From assembly GCF_002844275.1 (NCBI RefSeq), contig NZ_NXGX01000010.1:40597-104596 (forward strand): a stretch of 64,000 nt of DNA. Reading direction: 5' to 3'. Of the stretch, positions 45,103 through 53,438 are shown one piece after another. A program made the position numbers and the translations under genes. Numbering within the stretch: position 1 is the first letter of the stretch; every line of letters begins with the position of its first letter. The DNA comes from Thalassospira lohafexi. Lineage in GTDB: Bacteria; Pseudomonadota; Alphaproteobacteria; Rhodospirillales; Thalassospiraceae. The notes under the pieces were generated by a model. That model was given only the letters and a program-made list of their open reading frames with translations, was not told where the DNA came from and made no database searches.

Positions 45103-47207
45103 GCTGTTTCTCCGATCAGGGCGACGGGCATAATGCCGTTCTGCCCGTTTCGCGCAGTGGGTTCGTGGTAACGGCCCAGATCGGGCGCGTCATCCTTTGA
45201 TAAGGTCCGACGCAACGCCACGAGCGGGATTAACAATTTTTCACGCGCCGCCCCTTTGGGCATACCCATCACATCGCGCAGGATATGATCGACATCACGA
45301 AGGATCACCGCATCCGGTGCGCGGGTGAAATCATCGAGCCGGGCTTCGAAATGCTGCGCGATATTTGCCAACAACCGATCAAGCTTTGTCGCCAAAGCCG
45401 GTTCTGCCACCATGCGCAACCGCTGCAGATCATAAAGAACCGACGCGATTGAGACTTCCGGCATCACCCGCAGGAACGTTTCATGGTGTTCTGGTGCCAT
45501 CGCCAGACGCGGCAGGATCAAGCCCTGCCGATCCAAAAGACGGCGGATCATGATCATCCGGCCCAGCTTCAATTTGCCTTTGCCAATCGCGGCAATATCA
45601 CGCCAGTTGGCCCGCACCAGACGACGAATGTGTCGGTCAACCGGCATCACCCGGATAAAGGCCGTGACAATCGCCGCCACACCAAATCCTGCCAGCGATG
45701 CAATCCCGCCGCCAATCACCCCGGCAACATTGCTGCTATAGGCCGTACCGACATTAAGGATCATCACAACATTGACCAGCATCGCCAACGCAAAGCCATA
45801 GGTTTGCGGCGACGTGATCAAAACACCCAGCAAGATGAAATAGGGCGCAAATACCATCGCCAGAAGCGGAAACCCGTCAATACCGGGCAAAATGACAAGG
45901 CTGTAAATCAGCACTACACCCACCGCCATCGCGGTATAGCGGATAAAGCCCTTCAACGCCGGGACCGGGTTATCAAGGAACGACATGAGGCTTGCCCCAA
46001 CGGCTGCCATCATCGCGGCGGTTGCCCCATTTGGCCAAGCCGACATCATCCAGAAGCCGCACACCATCATGGTCGCGATGAACGCGGTCAGGCCACAGCG
46101 AAACGCCACCCCGTAATCACGGTGTAATGCCCGGTCACCGCCACTTTCCTGCCAACGATCAATCACATCATCTGGCACGTCACCGGCACGAATACCGGCC
46201 CACAGCGCATGACAGTCCTCATGAAAATCAAGCAACCGATGCAAGCGATCACACAGATTAAGCTGTAGTAACGCCGCCCAATCATCCCCACCGCCAAGGG
46301 TCTTGGCATATGCCGTGATGTCGCGATGCAGATCAGCGGTCTGTTTCGGGTCGTGATGCTGGGCAAGGATAAAGTCGGAAATCCGCCCCAGCAGGGCGGA
46401 AAGTGCGTCCGGCACCGCCCCGGTCTGCGCCTTAAGTGCGGTCAGACGATCATAGATGGCATAAAACACCGGCAACAAGGCCGCCATCGCACTTTGCAAG
46501 GCCTGCAATTGGCGGGTCCGTCCGGCAAACCGGGATTTTTCGTATCCCAGATGCAACGCCAACCCATGCAATTCACCAAGGTCGGCAGCAATCCGTGCAC
46601 GGTCATTCTGAATGGCATCACCATCACTTGCCGGATCAAAACTTTGTGCCGCCAGCTTAGCAATATCGGCCATCCAGCCATCAACGCGCGTTGCAATCAC
46701 CGGCCCGATATGGCGCGGCAGGATGATGTGGCTGACCAACGTCGCACAGACAATGCCAAGACTGATTTCCTGACAACGCGCAATCGCGGTGGCAAAAACA
46801 TTGCCCGGATCCGTGACACAGGGAAAACCAACAATCGCGGCGGTATATCCGGCCAGCATGAACACATAGCTGCGCGGGGTGCGATCAAGCCGCGACAGGA
46901 AAAGACATCCCCCCACCCAAAGCGCCAATGCCATCGACAGCAGAACCGGCGCATTCACCAGATTGGGAACAAGCACCACAGCCGCAATCGCGCCAAACAC
47001 GGTACCAAGAACACGGTAAATCGCCTTTGACCCCAACACACCCGATAACGGATGGGCAACGATATACACGGTTGCCATCGCCCAGACCGGACGATCAAGG
47101 TCAAACATCAATGCGATATAAAGGGCCAGGATCGACGCACCAAAGGTCTTGAGCGAAAAGATCCAGTCAGACGTCGTCGGGCGCAGGGTAAGAATGGATT
47201 TTAACAT
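45099..47207 (-). CDS. aaeB: FUSC-family inner-membrane efflux transporter (AaeB-like)
   Basis: 702 residues arranged as two membrane blocks (about residues 14-165 and 365-515), each followed by a cytoplasmic domain, as in p-hydroxybenzoate exporter AaeB. The N-terminal WIFSLKTFGASILALYIALM and FDLDRPVWAMATVYIV are family-typical. The second block repeats the theme with GLTAFIATMMVCGFWMMSAW. I chose the ATG at 47207 over the adjacent GTG because a GGGGGG site stands five nt before it. It is preceded closely by marR. Confidence 0.88.
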   Translation of the reverse strand: MLKSILTLRPTTSDWIFSLKTFGASILALYIALMFDLDRPVWAMATVYIVAHPLSGVLGSKAIYRVLGTVFGAIAAVVLVPNLVNAPVLLSMALALWVGGCLFLSRLDRTPRSYVFMLAGYTAAIVGFPCVTDPGNVFATAIARCQEISLGIVCATLVSHIILPRHIGPVIATRVDGWMADIAKLAAQSFDPASDGDAIQNDRARIAADLGELHGLALHLGYEKSRFAGRTRQLQALQSAMAALLPVFYAIYDRLTALKAQTGAVPDALSALLGRISDFILAQHHDPKQTADLHRDITAYAKTLGGGDDWAALLQLNLCDRLHRLLDFHEDCHALWAGIRAGDVPDDVIDRWQESGGDRALHRDYGVAFRCGLTAFIATMMVCGFWMMSAWPNGATAAMMAAVGASLMSFLDNPVPALKGFIRYTAMAVGVVLIYSLVILPGIDGFPLLAMVFAPYFILLGVLITSPQTYGFALAMLVNVVMILNVGTAYSSNVAGVIGGGIASLAGFGVAAIVTAFIRVMPVDRHIRRLVRANWRDIAAIGKGKLKLGRMIMIRRLLDRQGLILPRLAMAPEHHETFLRVMPEVSIASVLYDLQRLRMVAEPALATKLDRLLANIAQHFEARLDDFTRAPDAVILRDVDHILRDVMGMPKGAAREKLLIPLVALRRTLSKDDAPDLGRYHEPTARNGQNGIMPVALIGETA

Positions 47208-47221
47208 CACATCCCCCCGCC

Positions 47222-47680
47222 CTATTGGGCATCATCACGCGCAGCCAGCTTACCCAGCAACGCGTGCATGACATCAAGTGTGACATCAAGATGCTCTGGC
47301 GCGATATCGGCCGTAAGCTCCCCGCGCAATGTGCCAAGAATGACTTCAATCTCGGCGGCCTTGCTTTTACCGGCATCGGTCAGGGCAACCATTTTCGCCC
47401 GGCGGTCAGTCGGATCGCAGACCCGTGTGACCAACCCGTCACGTTCAAGCGTATCAATCACCCGCACAAGTGACGGTCCCTCAACCCCGATTTCATCGGC
47501 AATCAGCCCCTGACGCACCGCACCGCCACCGCGATGCAACACGATCAACGGCATGACCATGGTTTGGGAAAGACCCTGTGACTGAAGCGTGCGATTAACC
47601 TCGCGTTGCCAGCAACGGGCAACACGCATCAAGGCACTGCCAAGGGTCAGATATGCGGGCTCAACATCAATTTTTTCCAT
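47222..47680 (-). CDS. MarR-family transcriptional regulator
   Basis: 152 residues. The winged helix region carries GGAVRQGLIADEIGVEGPSL as recognition part (about residues 55-75) and VCDPTDRRAKMVALTDAGK as the wing. These regulators usually repress neighbouring efflux genes and are released by phenolic ligands. It is the first gene of marR-aaeB-aaeX-aaeA, 14 nt before aaeB, so it probably represses its own operon. The start at 47680 is preferred, and an ATG at 47695 would add five residues. Confidence 0.88.
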   Translation of the reverse strand: MEKIDVEPAYLTLGSALMRVARCWQREVNRTLQSQGLSQTMVMPLIVLHRGGGAVRQGLIADEIGVEGPSLVRVIDTLERDGLVTRVCDPTDRRAKMVALTDAGKSKAAEIEVILGTLRGELTADIAPEHLDVTLDVMHALLGKLAARDDAQ

Positions 47681-47700
47681 GCCCGAACATAGCATAGAAA

Positions 47701-47716
47701 TTAGATAGGATTCTAA
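47701..47716. promoter_or_regulatory. Candidate MarR operator
   Basis: TTAGATAGGATTCTAA is an imperfect palindrome with 5-bp perfect ends (TTAGA and TCTAA) around 6 bp. It is 21 nt upstream of the marR start within an AT-rich promoter-like segment. Length and AT-rich ends match typical MarR boxes. Binding is inferred. Confidence 0.5.
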
Positions 47717-47842
47717 CTGTTAATATACTATCTGTTATGCCCTGCCTGCATAGACCACCCCGGACGATCCGCACGCGTCCAATATTTCCTTGATTTCAAA
47801 CGGGTTTTTTGGATTCATGCTGATGCTGGAGAACACCCCACC

Positions 47843-49006
47843 TTATTCCGGTTTCCCAAAAATCCCGGTCATCAGCATGCTTGTAACGGTCGGAACGTCG
47901 TTTAACGCCCGCCCGTTTGACAGAAACACCACCACGGTGTCCTGATCGGGGAACCATGAAAATTCGGCGGAATAACCAAAGTAAATCCCGTCATGCCCCC
48001 ACACCGGGCCCCACGCACTATTGCCGATCACAAACCCATAGCCATAAGACCCATCCCCGGCGAAAATCGTATCGCTGGTCGCGCGCTCAATTGCATTGGG
48101 GCCCAATAACACCCCGTTAACAAACAGGGCCCGGGCAAATTTCACCATGTCTTCGACCGTGGACATCACCCCGCCATCGGCAAGCTGATCCCCCACATCA
48201 TAATCGGTAACGTCTTCAAGCTGCCCGTCATCATCGGCATCATCAAACCCGCGCGCCAAAAGGTCCGGGCGCGGAAACCGGCCAAAGGATGTGTTGCGCA
48301 TGTCGGCGGGTTCAAAAATCCGGCGGTTAAACACCGCTTCAATAACGTCGCCCTCAACCGCCTCAATCATGATACCCAGCAAGATGAAATTGCTGTTGGA
48401 GGGCGCATAGGTCGAACCGGGCTCAAAATAGGCATCATGATCGGCAATCAGCGGCAGCAACTCAATATTGCGCCAGCCATGCTGCGGATCGCTGCCGACC
48501 AGTTGAAAGAAAAACTCCCCATCAAGATAATCGGGGATCCCCGAACTGTTGCGCAAAAGATCGCGAATGGTCGCAGTCTCGCCGTTGGCAATACGGCCCT
48601 TGTATTCCTCGGGCAGGAATTTACCGATTTTATCTGACAGATTGATGCGTTTTTCCGACGCCAGCTGCAATGTCACCACAGATGTCATCATCTTGGTCAG
48701 CGACCCGATATAAAACTGCCGGTCGGCCGTCATCGCCGTATCAGGCTTGACCGAGGCATAGCCGCTCGCCGCCGTGCGCAGCGTCCCGTTGCCATACCCA
48801 ATGCCAACAACCGCACCGGGCAACCCGGCATGGTCGACATATTGCTTCAGGAAAATTTCAAGCGGATCGGCATCGGGTTGTGTCTCCCCCTTGGCAGTCT
48901 GTGCCATCGCCACGGTCGAACACAGCATGGCCGGGAACACATATGCCCCCAGCACCAGCACCGCAAAAACCCCAAAAACCCGATGCAGCTTTATCATACG
49001 CCCCAT
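47843..49006 (-). CDS. Serine beta-lactamase-fold protein with altered YxN motif
   Basis: Class C beta-lactamase / D-aminopeptidase-like family, about 387 residues with a signal peptide (cleavage after MAQ, about residue 36), so exported. The nucleophile motif SLTK is at Ser102-Lys105 and the third motif, WGHDG, is near residue 337. The second motif, normally YSN, reads PSN at 202-204, so the catalytic tyrosine is replaced by proline. The start is uncertain; ATG codons at 49021 and 48997 are alternatives. It is the last gene of the ATPase-EndoU cluster, though a 67-nt gap separates it from the gene upstream. Confidence 0.8.
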   Translation of the reverse strand: MGRMIKLHRVFGVFAVLVLGAYVFPAMLCSTVAMAQTAKGETQPDADPLEIFLKQYVDHAGLPGAVVGIGYGNGTLRTAASGYASVKPDTAMTADRQFYIGSLTKMMTSVVTLQLASEKRINLSDKIGKFLPEEYKGRIANGETATIRDLLRNSSGIPDYLDGEFFFQLVGSDPQHGWRNIELLPLIADHDAYFEPGSTYAPSNSNFILLGIMIEAVEGDVIEAVFNRRIFEPADMRNTSFGRFPRPDLLARGFDDADDDGQLEDVTDYDVGDQLADGGVMSTVEDMVKFARALFVNGVLLGPNAIERATSDTIFAGDGSYGYGFVIGNSAWGPVWGHDGIYFGYSAEFSWFPDQDTVVVFLSNGRALNDVPTVTSMLMTGIFGKPE

Positions 49007-49073
49007 AATCTCGTTGCCCATTATCCAATGGCGACCATCTGCCCGGCCTTGCGAACCTGCCATTTTGTGGAGT

Positions 49074-49406
49074 TCATCGGTCGATCTGCTTGCACCAGGC
49101 CACCAGTGCAGCCCGCAATTCTTGCGTTTTAACCTGCACCGACGGCTCGCCTGCGTCGTCATAGACCGGTGATATATCGGAAACCTCCATCCCCACATTG
49201 AGGATATGGGCATTCATCGCCATTTCCCAACCCGTTGATTTTCCCGAAATCACATCTTCCACCTTGGCCAGAACCTGCCCGGCCCAATCGGGCACAGCCT
49301 GAACATCAAACACCAGCACGGCACAAATCTGATCATGCCCGGCGTTGCCGACAATCCGCCCCGGCCAGTCGGGAACAAATGCTTCATTGTCGTTCGATGC
49401 GGTCAT
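49074..49406 (-). CDS. Small acidic protein, candidate EndoU immunity protein
   Basis: 110 residues, acidic, no signal peptide, so cytoplasmic. I do not recognise a named family. The ATG at 49406 is eight nt after AAGGA and 33 nt past the EndoU stop. The layout, with VISGKSTGWEMAMNAHILNVG in the middle and LRAALVAWCKQI at the end, resembles small alpha/beta immunity proteins of contact-dependent toxin systems. Position right after an exported nuclease is the main argument; function is inference. Confidence 0.6.
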   Translation of the reverse strand: MTASNDNEAFVPDWPGRIVGNAGHDQICAVLVFDVQAVPDWAGQVLAKVEDVISGKSTGWEMAMNAHILNVGMEVSDISPVYDDAGEPSVQVKTQELRAALVAWCKQIDR

Positions 49407-49439
49407 TGGTTTTGTCCTTAAAAACAGCCTGCTACGCAC

Positions 49440-50039
49440 TTAACGCAGCGGAAAGGCCGTATTGATCCGGCCGTCTTTGAGCAACCCCATCGCGATCAAA
49501 AACCGTGATTGCGGGGCCGCCCCGACACAGAATTTCACATCATCCCCGGCCAATCCGCCGTCCTCCGGCCGATTGGCCCCGCATTGCCACCAGCCGGGCG
49601 ATCCCGCCGGACAGGCTTGGCGATGTTCAAACGCATACAGGATCGATGCCGTCACCTGTCCCATGCTGCACGCATCAGGAAACAGGCTGGAAAACTTTTG
49701 TGGATCATCCCCATTCCGATTGCGCAAACGCACGGTCCCGGCATAAATCCCGTTGGCATTGGGGCTTTGCGTCACCTCAACACTGGCCACCGTGGCCGGA
49801 TTGATCGCATCTGGCCGGGCATGAAACCCGGTTGCCGATCCGTTGGACCGGATTTCACCGCAAAACACATGATCAAGGTTGATCGGAGGCGTGCTTTTGC
49901 TCCATGCCGGGTCTGCCGGGCAGGCCACCTGTGCGCGCGCCGGCAAAATCAGCGCAAACACCCCGACAATGATGATAACGGCGAGACCCGTAATACCACC
50001 ACCAATGCCCAACAGCCCCAAATTCCGGCGACCTGTCAT
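49440..50039 (-). CDS. Exported EndoU-type ribonuclease-like protein
   Basis: 199 residues. An N-terminal hydrophobic segment (about 9-33) ends in an ARA cleavage site or serves as an anchor. The rest matches the bacterial EndoU toxin fold: LDHVFCGEIRSNGSATGFHA (residues 55-74) supplies the two catalytic histidines His57 and His73. NGIYAGTVRLRN follows, then QKFSSLFPDACS with the likely catalytic Lys115, and the C-terminal DGRINTAFPL contains the conserved Thr194. EndoU enzymes cut RNA at uridines. It lies 15 nt after an ATPase gene and 33 nt before a small acidic gene, so it may be a stand-alone toxin with immunity. Confidence 0.78.
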   Translation of the reverse strand: MTGRRNLGLLGIGGGITGLAVIIIVGVFALILPARAQVACPADPAWSKSTPPINLDHVFCGEIRSNGSATGFHARPDAINPATVASVEVTQSPNANGIYAGTVRLRNRNGDDPQKFSSLFPDACSMGQVTASILYAFEHRQACPAGSPGWWQCGANRPEDGGLAGDDVKFCVGAAPQSRFLIAMGLLKDGRINTAFPLR

Positions 50040-50054
50040 GCCTCACACCTGTCC

Positions 50055-51431
50055 TTAAAGCTGCGAAAACTCAAGCCCGATGCGAAGCGCCAGCACACTG
50101 GCCGGTTCAAACCGCATCGGCACCCCGCCAATTTTCCCACCGTGCCATTGCGCCTTGGTCAAAACAAACGCACCCAGCGGCAAGGCATGACTGCCCCGGA
50201 AATTAACCAACGCACGGATTTCCTTGGGCTTGCGGATCGCTTCATCACGCCACAGACAGTGATAGGCAAAAAGCGGCGTCCCCGACCGGCGATCCAAAAA
50301 CACAAATGGCACCTCATAATGCCCCCAGCGCGCGTAATAGAGGCTTTCCATCCCGACACTCGATGTCAAAAACTGTGTCTGGATCGCGGTTTCCGCCAAC
50401 CGGGTGATCGTCGCACTGTCGGACGTTCGCGCGCCAATAAGCCCGGTGCGCAAACCCGGATGGATCAGATGGACCTTAAAGGCCACCGCACGCTGGAACG
50501 GCTTGGCATCCTGATCAACCCGCTCAAGACGGCGCACCAGCCACGCACTTTCAAGATATTCCAGATAACGGCGCAGCGTGTTTTTGGCGATATCAAGCTC
50601 ACGCGCCAGCGTCTCGATCGAAAATTCCGAGCCGGTGTTATAGGCCAGAAGCGCAAACAACCGGTGCAAATCCGACGGGCTTGATATCCCGTGCAACCCC
50701 GGCAAATCGGAATGCAGCGACCGATGAATGGCGCGCGCTTCGCCGTTGCGGTCATGAAAACCGCCTTCGTTGATATAGGCCTCGAACATCTCGTTCAGCT
50801 CAACCAAGCCCCCCGGCACATCGGACGTATAACGCCCGACATTTGGTGTTTCGGGCAAAACGTCAGTTGGCGAAACGCCATTTTGTTCAAGATATTCGGC
50901 AAAACTGAACGGGGGTAAAAACAGGCTCTGGATATGTCCGGCACTGTCCGCACTTGGGGCCAGCGCACTGACTGCCACCACACGCAACAGCGGATCCGCT
51001 ACCAGCAATTGCGCCAAACGGTCTTCCCAGTCGCGTTGATAAGACACCTCATCGACGAAAATCCACAATGGATGATCGGCCGAAATACCGCGCATGGAGC
51101 GCAGTAATTTGGGCAGGCGCGGCAGATCAATTTCCAAAAACAGCGGATGTTCAAGCGAGATATAGCAAACATGGCGGCGCGGCGTGTCGGCATTCAGCAA
51201 GCCTGCAATCGCCTGGCGCATCATCACGGTTTTGCCCACCCCGCGCGGCCCGGTCAGGACAACCGCCTTTTGCCCGTCATGCTTTTCAATTGCCGCCCAG
51301 AACCGCTTGAAAAAGGCGCGCTGCGGCAAATCATGGACCAGATCGTCCGTCACCCCGTCCCACCACGGGTTATCTTGCATCAAACGGTGCAGAAAGTCCT
51401 GCTCACCGGGATGTTCGATCATGGTCGCCAT
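50055..51431 (-). CDS. AAA ATPase with DUF4143-type C-terminal domain
   Basis: About 458 residues. Walker A is GPRGVGKTVMMRQ (about residue 62), Walker B is LWIFVDEVSYQRDW (about 123), followed by a winged helix (SIETLARELDIAKNTLRRYL, about 272-291) and a C-terminal region with FKVHLIHPGLR and a restriction-endonuclease-like ending. This is the DUF4143 architecture of many solitary ATPases, some linked to defence or toxin loci. The ATG at 51431 follows AGGTGA. It is the first gene of the four-gene cluster, 15 nt before EndoU. Confidence 0.82.
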   Translation of the reverse strand: MATMIEHPGEQDFLHRLMQDNPWWDGVTDDLVHDLPQRAFFKRFWAAIEKHDGQKAVVLTGPRGVGKTVMMRQAIAGLLNADTPRRHVCYISLEHPLFLEIDLPRLPKLLRSMRGISADHPLWIFVDEVSYQRDWEDRLAQLLVADPLLRVVAVSALAPSADSAGHIQSLFLPPFSFAEYLEQNGVSPTDVLPETPNVGRYTSDVPGGLVELNEMFEAYINEGGFHDRNGEARAIHRSLHSDLPGLHGISSPSDLHRLFALLAYNTGSEFSIETLARELDIAKNTLRRYLEYLESAWLVRRLERVDQDAKPFQRAVAFKVHLIHPGLRTGLIGARTSDSATITRLAETAIQTQFLTSSVGMESLYYARWGHYEVPFVFLDRRSGTPLFAYHCLWRDEAIRKPKEIRALVNFRGSHALPLGAFVLTKAQWHGGKIGGVPMRFEPASVLALRIGLEFSQL

Positions 51432-51559
51432 TGTCACCTACCCAAAATATTCCGCCGCCCATCGCGCGTCTTTGGCGATAGTGCCAAGGAAAACCTTTAA
51501 ATTAGGTATAGTGATAAACGCTATTTGACAATTATTTCGCAATTCCCTGCAAACAAAAG

Positions 51560-51594
51560 AAAAACCGGACCCGCAAAGCAGATCCGGCAAAAAA
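51560..51594 (-). terminator. Terminator of the psp operon
   Basis: The minus strand reads TTTTTTGCCGGATC, a 9-nt loop, then GGTCCGG followed by TTTTTCTTTT. The A and T runs on both sides make a good intrinsic terminator about 95 nt past the pspC stop. Confidence 0.85.
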
Positions 51595-51687
51595 GGCTGG
51601 TGGCGATTTCACATTGCAGACGCAAGGGGGATCGGTTGCAAGGGAAATCGGGGATTTGAAATCGCCACCCGTATCGCGTTTGTCGCG

Positions 51688-52299
51688 TTACGTTTTATCG
51701 TTGGGGGAGGAAGGATCGTTTTTCGGATCCGTTGAATGTGCATCATCGTCGGACGCTGCATCATCCTTTTTCATTTTCTCTAATTCGGACGCCAACCGGT
51801 AATCGCCAGAAGCAACAAACCCTTCCATCGAGCCGGTCCGGCTTTCAAGGTCGTCAAACTTCTCACGCAGCTCTTCCATCCACGGCTCTTCAAAATCAAC
51901 GCCCATGGTCGGACGATCTTCCGGGGCTGTGCTGCTTGATGTCGTGCTGCTTGCTTTGGCGTTATGGCGCGCTTGATGTGATGCATTGCCACGCGATGCG
52001 CCGCCAAACTTGCCGCGCAATCCGTCAAACCATGACGGATGATGGACAAAGGCCCATGCAATGCCAAACAGCATCACGCCCACCGGGAAACTGAACACAA
52101 GGATCAGGATAAAGGCAATCAAAACGCCCTTACGTGGAATGCCAAAGCTTTCCGCAATCCCGCACGTGGTGCGACCAATCACACCGTGGCATTTCTCGCC
52201 GTTCTGGTCACGCTTGCGCGCACGGCATCCGCCGCGATCGCGCCTTTTGTGACCACACCGATACCCACCGCCATCAGCAGTCGCTTGCTGGGCACTCAT
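51688..52299 (-). CDS. pspC: Phage-shock protein C with cysteine-rich N-terminus
   Basis: 203 residues from the ATG at 52299, which overlaps the pspB stop as ATGA. The PspC core at about residues 38-88 includes GVIGRTTCGIAESFGIPR and a single membrane helix, VLIAFILILVFSFPVGVMLF. Before it lies an unusual 36-residue extension with cysteines at 15, 25, 37 and 46 and many Arg, Lys and Gly residues. After the helix is a long acidic, low-complexity tail. PspC and PspB sense inner-membrane stress and bind PspA. Confidence 0.88.
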   Translation of the reverse strand: MSAQQATADGGGYRCGHKRRDRGGCRARKRDQNGEKCHGVIGRTTCGIAESFGIPRKGVLIAFILILVFSFPVGVMLFGIAWAFVHHPSWFDGLRGKFGGASRGNASHQARHNAKASSTTSSSTAPEDRPTMGVDFEEPWMEELREKFDDLESRTGSMEGFVASGDYRLASELEKMKKDDAASDDDAHSTDPKNDPSSPNDKT

Positions 52300-52544
52300 A
52301 TCCTGTTCCTCCATTCGACAACCTCGGCATCCAACAGGCGTTCAAGTGTTTCGACACGGCCTTCCAGACGTTCGGCCCGTTTTTTCAAACCCGCCACGAG
52401 TTCCTTTTCGTGTGCGGTTTGCTCCGGGCTTTGGGCGCGCTGTGCCGTCTTCATCCGTTTCCAGACCGTTATATAATGAAACACAACCCAGACCGGGCCA
52501 ACAACGGTAATAAATACGATAAGAGGTACAGCAAACGCCCACAT
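52296..52544 (-). CDS. pspB: Phage-shock protein B
   Basis: 82 residues: an N-terminal membrane helix (VPLIVFITVVGPVWVVFHY), a basic stretch, then a leucine-zipper-like amphipathic helix (LVAGLKKRAERLEGRVETLE). It matches PspB in length and layout. It works with PspC to recruit PspA under membrane stress. It lies 50 nt after pspA and is translationally coupled to pspC. Confidence 0.9.
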   Translation of the reverse strand: MWAFAVPLIVFITVVGPVWVVFHYITVWKRMKTAQRAQSPEQTAHEKELVAGLKKRAERLEGRVETLERLLDAEVVEWRNRI

Positions 52545-52594
52545 GTCTGTCAGCTCATTCCTTGTTCAGGTGCACGAAACCCTCGGCACGCTGA

Positions 52595-53269
52595 TTATTT
52601 GTCTTTCTTGACGTTCTTCACGCGCGATTTAAGCTCCTTGAGATCATCTTCAATCCCAATTTCGCCCTCAAGGTCTTCAAACTGTTCTTCAAGGCTCTGC
52701 CCGCGACCAAGGTCCCAGGAATCCGCACCCGCTTCAAGCTCGTCAATCCGGCGTTCCATCTGCTCATAGCGCAGAAGCGCGTCATCAATCTGACCAGAAT
52801 GGATCTTTTCACGCATTTTGACACGCTTTTCAGCCGTCTGCATACGGATTTCCACCGCACGTTGCTTGCCCTTGGCTTCATTAAGCTTGTTCTGCAACTT
52901 GTTCAGATCCTCGTCAAACTTGCCAAGGGTCTCTTCAATCACTTCAAGCTCACGCTCCAGAACAAGGCTCTGATCAGCCAACCGGCGGCGCGCCATCAGC
53001 GCACCCTTGGCCAGATCATCACGGCCTTTGGACACGGCAAATTCCGCCTTGGTGTCCCACTCGACCTGACCGTCATGCAGTTTTTTAAGCTTACGCTCGA
53101 CTTCTTTCTTGTCGGCAATCGCCTTGACCGCGCTGGAGCGGACCTCAACCAGAGTGTCTTCCATTTCCTGGATCATCAACCGAACCATTTTTTCCGGATC
53201 TTCGGCACGATCCAGAAGCGAGTTGATGTTGGCATTTACGATATCGGACAAACGCGAAAACACGCCCAT
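52595..53269 (-). CDS. pspA: Phage-shock protein A
   Basis: 224 residues, almost entirely coiled coil, ESCRT-III-like. The N-terminus MGVFSRLSDIVNANINSLLD, then RAEDPEKMVRLMIQEMEDTL, is family-defining. It binds and inhibits PspF in unstressed cells and assembles on damaged membranes to limit proton leak. It is the first gene of pspABC, behind a sigma-54 type promoter about 50 nt upstream. Confidence 0.97.
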   Translation of the reverse strand: MGVFSRLSDIVNANINSLLDRAEDPEKMVRLMIQEMEDTLVEVRSSAVKAIADKKEVERKLKKLHDGQVEWDTKAEFAVSKGRDDLAKGALMARRRLADQSLVLERELEVIEETLGKFDEDLNKLQNKLNEAKGKQRAVEIRMQTAEKRVKMREKIHSGQIDDALLRYEQMERRIDELEAGADSWDLGRGQSLEEQFEDLEGEIGIEDDLKELKSRVKNVKKDK

Positions 53270-53319
53270 TGTCAGATCTCCTTCAAAATACGGGGACGCA
53301 AAAATTCTGACATCACTAT

Positions 53320-53335
53320 TTCAAATTCCGTGCCA
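53320..53335 (-). promoter_or_regulatory. Sigma-54 promoter for pspABC
   Basis: The minus strand reads TGGCACGGAATTTGAA. The minus-24 element is perfect, and the minus-12 element has GA in place of GC; the Escherichia pspA promoter also deviates there as I recall it. It lies about 50 nt upstream of pspA, consistent with PspF-driven transcription. Confidence 0.75.
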
Positions 53336-53396
53336 GCTTTAAGTATCCATCTATTTCAATGATTTAACCAATCATCAGACTATTAAATTAACTTTT

Positions 53397-53416
53397 ATCG
53401 CGACATTAATCGCGAT
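53397..53416. promoter_or_regulatory. Candidate PspF enhancer site
   Basis: ATCGCGA and ATCGCGAT flank five bases about 65 to 90 nt upstream of the sigma-54 promoter, where PspF upstream activating sites usually lie. It is also only about 23 nt before the divergent pspF start, so it could serve autorepression. Inferred from position and symmetry. Confidence 0.4.
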
Positions 53417-53438
53417 TTTCGATATCGTTTTTCGCGAA

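Noticed and set aside
49509..50684. Long plus-strand open frame of 391 codons
   Set aside because: Antisense to the EndoU and ATPase genes; its translation is rich in Arg, His, Pro and Gln as expected of a shadow frame, with no ribosome site or domain.
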